From an uncultured Slackia sp. (GTDB lineage Bacteria > Actinomycetota > Coriobacteriia > Coriobacteriales > Eggerthellaceae), in NCBI GenBank assembly GCA_934646845.1, contig CAKUEV010000091.1, forward strand, positions 1-7,057: a stretch of 7,057 bases of DNA, given 5' to 3'. The notes under the pieces were generated by a model that saw only the letters and a program-made list of their open reading frames with translations, was not told where the DNA came from and did not search any database. Positions 4,866 to 7,057 of this stretch are shown here, in pieces (the first letter of the stretch is position 1; each line of letters begins with the position of its first letter). The position numbers and the translations under genes were made by a program.

Positions 4866-6362
4866 ATGCAGCTGCGATGCTCATTATATTCGGCGACCAT
4901 TGTGGGCGTGCGGGCGATTCCTGTTGCCGTTGAAGTGGTCGTCTCGAACGGGTTGCCGGGTTTTTCTATTGTCGGCATGCCCGATGCCGCCGTGCGCGAA
5001 TCGACCGAGCGCGTGCGGGCTGCCATAAAAGCCTGCGGCTTCACCATGCCAGGCGATAAAGTGGTGGTGAATTTGGCGCCAAGCTCCATTCGCAAGGCCG
5101 GATCGGGCTTCGATTTGCCTATCGCTGCGGCGATTTTGGCGGCAACGAAGCAAATCGACGCAGAAGCTCTTGGCGAATGCTTGCTGGTAGGGGAGCTTGG
5201 GCTCGACGGCTCCGTGCGACCGGTGCACGGTACGCTCGCATTCGCCGCGTGCGCTCGTGAGCTCGGGTGCAAACTCTTGGTGAGCGCCGATGCGCGTGAC
5301 GGAGCGCCGCTTGGGCACATGGAACAGCTCGCGTTGCCCTCGCTTGCCAGTCTGCGCTCCATGGCCGTGCGGCCGCTCGATTTCTGCGCGCCTTCTGCTT
5401 CGGTTGAAGCGCCTGATTTTGGCGATATCCGTGGACAGGCGGCCGCTAAGCGCGCTATGCAGGTTGCGGCTGCGGGCGGTCACGGCATTTTGCTTATGGG
5501 ACCTCCGGGGTCGGGCAAAACCATGCTTGCGCGCGCTCTGCCTTCCATATTGCCGCCGCTTTCCGAAGATGAGAGGCTCGAAGCGGCTATCGTCCATTCC
5601 GTTGCGGGCGAGCCCATCGATTCTATTCTCGCGGGCACGCGGCCGTTTCGTCGTGTGCATCACAGCGCTACGGTGGCGGGCCTTGTGGGCGGGGGAACGC
5701 CCGTGCATCCAGGCGAGATATCGCTTGCTCATGCCGGCGTTCTGTTCCTCGACGAATTGCCGGAGTTCTCGTCACGATCGCTTCAAGCGCTTCGCCAGCC
5801 CATGGAAATGGGCCGCATCGTGATAACTCGGGCCGATGGCAGCGTTGCGCTTCCTGCGCGTTTTTCGCTTGTCGCGGCGGCGAATCCCTGTCCTTGTGGG
5901 TATTACGGCGACCCTCAAAAACAATGCACCTGTCCGCAATGGAAAATCGAGCGGTACCAGGGCAACATCGGCGGCCCACTGCTCGATCGCATCGATATGC
6001 ACGTCGATGTGTGGCGCTGCGATCCCGGCGAGATGCTCGATCGCGCCGATGGTCGCGATCCAATCGACTCCGAGCGTTTGCTGGCGGGTGTTTTGGCTGC
6101 TCGCGAGTTCAGTTCATGGCGGCGGGCCGCGCTTGGCGATAGCGATGCCGTCGATGTGGGCGCGCTGCTTGCCCGTTGCCGCATGACGCAACGAACGCGG
6201 GGCTTGTTGGAAACGGTGTCCCGCACGCAGCTGCTTTCAGGGCGTGGAATAACGCGCGCGCTCATGGTGGCGCGCACAATTGCCGACATCGCCGAATCGA
6301 AGTCGGTGGCCGAAGAGCACCTCATGGAAGCTCTGAGCTTCAAGCTCCGAAAGGGGGTATAA
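4866..6362 (+). CDS. comM: ComM/YifB family Mg-chelatase-like AAA+ ATPase
   Basis: This is a AAA+ ATPase of the YifB/ComM family. In naturally competent bacteria ComM is a helicase promoting branch migration of incoming DNA strands; in other lineages the role is less certain. The 498-aa protein is full length. An N-terminal Lon-protease-like domain spans about 1-165 and includes GLPGFSIVGMPDAAVRES (29-46). Then come Walker A GPPGSGKT (212-219), Walker B VLFLDELPEF (292-301), and the sensor-1 region AAANPCPCGYYGD (337-349). Four cysteines (342, 344, 354, 356) form a CPCG...CTC motif. GGPLLDRIDMHVDV (369-382) holds the likely arginine finger, and the C-terminal helical domain has SGRGITRALMVARTIADI (458-475). 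No clear ribosome-binding site precedes the ATG, but the 4-nt gap from yraN suggests translational coupling. Confidence 0.95.
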   Translation: MQLRCSLYSATIVGVRAIPVAVEVVVSNGLPGFSIVGMPDAAVRESTERVRAAIKACGFTMPGDKVVVNLAPSSIRKAGSGFDLPIAAAILAATKQIDAEALGECLLVGELGLDGSVRPVHGTLAFAACARELGCKLLVSADARDGAPLGHMEQLALPSLASLRSMAVRPLDFCAPSASVEAPDFGDIRGQAAAKRAMQVAAAGGHGILLMGPPGSGKTMLARALPSILPPLSEDERLEAAIVHSVAGEPIDSILAGTRPFRRVHHSATVAGLVGGGTPVHPGEISLAHAGVLFLDELPEFSSRSLQALRQPMEMGRIVITRADGSVALPARFSLVAAANPCPCGYYGDPQKQCTCPQWKIERYQGNIGGPLLDRIDMHVDVWRCDPGEMLDRADGRDPIDSERLLAGVLAAREFSSWRRAALGDSDAVDVGALLARCRMTQRTRGLLETVSRTQLLSGRGITRALMVARTIADIAESKSVAEEHLMEALSFKLRKGV

Positions 6363-6367
6363 CGACC

Positions 6368-7057
6368 ATGGAAGAACGTTTTCGCATCGATGGTCCGCGA
6401 TTCGAAATCGCACGTGGCACGAAAGATTATCCAGATGCCTTCGAGGCTGTGCCTGAGCCGCCCGAACGGCTCTATGTGATCGGCGACCCCTCTGCGCTTA
6501 AGGAAGGCCTTGCGGTCGTCGGAGCGCGCAAGGCGACGCCTTATGGGTTGAATGCGACCAAAATGTTGGCAGGCCGTGCGGCTGAACTCGGCGTGGTGGT
6601 GATTTCGGGCGGTGCGCGTGGTTGCGATGCAGCCGCGCACGAGGCGGCGCTTGCGGCTGGTGGGCAAACCGTCGCGTTTCTAGGCGGCGGTTGCGATGAG
6701 CCGTATCCGAAATCGAACGTGGATCTGTTTCGGCGCATCGTCAAGGGCGGCGGAGTGGTTGCTTCGGAGTTTCCGTGGCATTATCCGCCGAAGCCTTTCA
6801 TGTTTCGCAAACGCAATCGCCTTATTGCGGGGTTGGCGCGCGCGACGCTTATCGTGGAGGCGGGGCTTCCCAGCGGTACATTCTCTACGGCCGACGAGGC
6901 CCTTGCCGCCAATAAAGATGTGCTTGCGGTGCCAGGGTCGATTTTTTCCGCCACATCGGCGGGCTCGAATATGTTGCTTGCGCAGGGGGCTATGCCCATC
7001 GTGAGCAAGGAAGTGTTCGATTCGGCGATTATGTCGTTGTTTCCGGAAATCGTGGGA
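6368..7057 (+). CDS. dprA: DNA-processing protein DprA (Smf), 3' truncated by window
   Basis: DprA binds incoming single-stranded DNA and loads RecA during transformation; it is also widespread in bacteria not known to be competent. The visible 230 residues are a Rossmann-like DprA core. Motifs include YPDAFEAVPEPPERLYVIGD (21-40), VGARKATPYG (51-60), VISGGARGCDAAAHEAAL (78-95), FLGGGCDEPYP (104-114), FRKRNRLIAGL (146-156), VEAGLPSGTFSTADEALA (163-180), AVPGSIFS (187-194) and GSNMLLAQGA (199-208). The usual SGLARGxD reads SGGARGCD. The protein begins almost directly with the core, without the N-terminal SAM/helical domain of many DprA proteins. The C-terminal winged-helix region, if any, is beyond the window. 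ATG 6368 follows AAAGGGGG (6350-6357) by 10 nt and lies 5 nt after the comM stop, so the genes are probably co-transcribed. Confidence 0.95.
   Translation, partial: MEERFRIDGPRFEIARGTKDYPDAFEAVPEPPERLYVIGDPSALKEGLAVVGARKATPYGLNATKMLAGRAAELGVVVISGGARGCDAAAHEAALAAGGQTVAFLGGGCDEPYPKSNVDLFRRIVKGGGVVASEFPWHYPPKPFMFRKRNRLIAGLARATLIVEAGLPSGTFSTADEALAANKDVLAVPGSIFSATSAGSNMLLAQGAMPIVSKEVFDSAIMSLFPEIVG

Noticed and set aside
4884..5732. 282-codon open frame on the minus strand inside comM
   Set aside because: It is wholly inside a full-length conserved gene, and its Arg/His-rich composition is typical of an antisense shadow.
1..7057. A hidden novel multi-gene system (defence, toxin-antitoxin, mobile element)
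   Set aside because: Every long + strand gene belongs to a recognised housekeeping or competence family, and the gaps hold no coding sequence, direct-repeat array or transposase remnant.

Overview
This is a 7.06-kb stretch of GC-rich bacterial chromosome made of conserved housekeeping genes, all on the + strand. The proteins and the yraN-comM-dprA cluster suggest a high-GC Gram-positive, most likely Actinomycetota of the class Coriobacteriia (Eggerthellaceae/Slackia-like). That placement is an inference from gene order and protein flavour, without a database search. I see no mobile element, CRISPR array, tRNA, rRNA, toxin-antitoxin pair or defence gene.

Layout. (1) Positions 1-2443 hold a tight operon: the 3' half of mtaB (tRNA t6A37 methylthiotransferase), dgkA (undecaprenol/diacylglycerol kinase), rsmE (16S rRNA m3U1498 methyltransferase) and ybeY (rRNA-maturation endoribonuclease). 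Junctions are a 4-nt overlap, a 12-nt gap and a 0-nt gap. (2) Positions 2444-2821 hold a 378-nt gap with a good extended -10 promoter (TATAAT at 2589-2594) and a roughly 220-nt leader that can fold into several helices ahead of rplS. (3) rplS (ribosomal protein L19, 2822-3163) ends in a strong UUCG-loop intrinsic terminator. (4) Between that terminator and rnhB lies an 88-nt sequence (3220-3307) that folds into one nearly continuous hairpin rich in G-U pairs. (5) rnhB (RNase HII, 3338-4129). (6) A 237-nt gap without a gene (4130-4366). (7) yraN, comM and dprA, closely packed; dprA runs off the right end.

Together the genes cover translation (tRNA and rRNA modification, rRNA processing, a 50S protein), lipid-carrier recycling, RNA:DNA hybrid removal, and DNA uptake and recombination (ComM, DprA, and the nuclease-fold protein YraN).

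The coding content is ordinary. The parts that deserve a second look are non-coding: the long rnhB-upstream hairpin and the structured rplS leader. Both were folded by hand and neither has been checked by software or comparative data. Smaller oddities are the lineage-looking extensions of DgkA and YraN, an acidic insert in YbeY, and a DprA with no N-terminal helical domain and an altered SGxARGxD motif.
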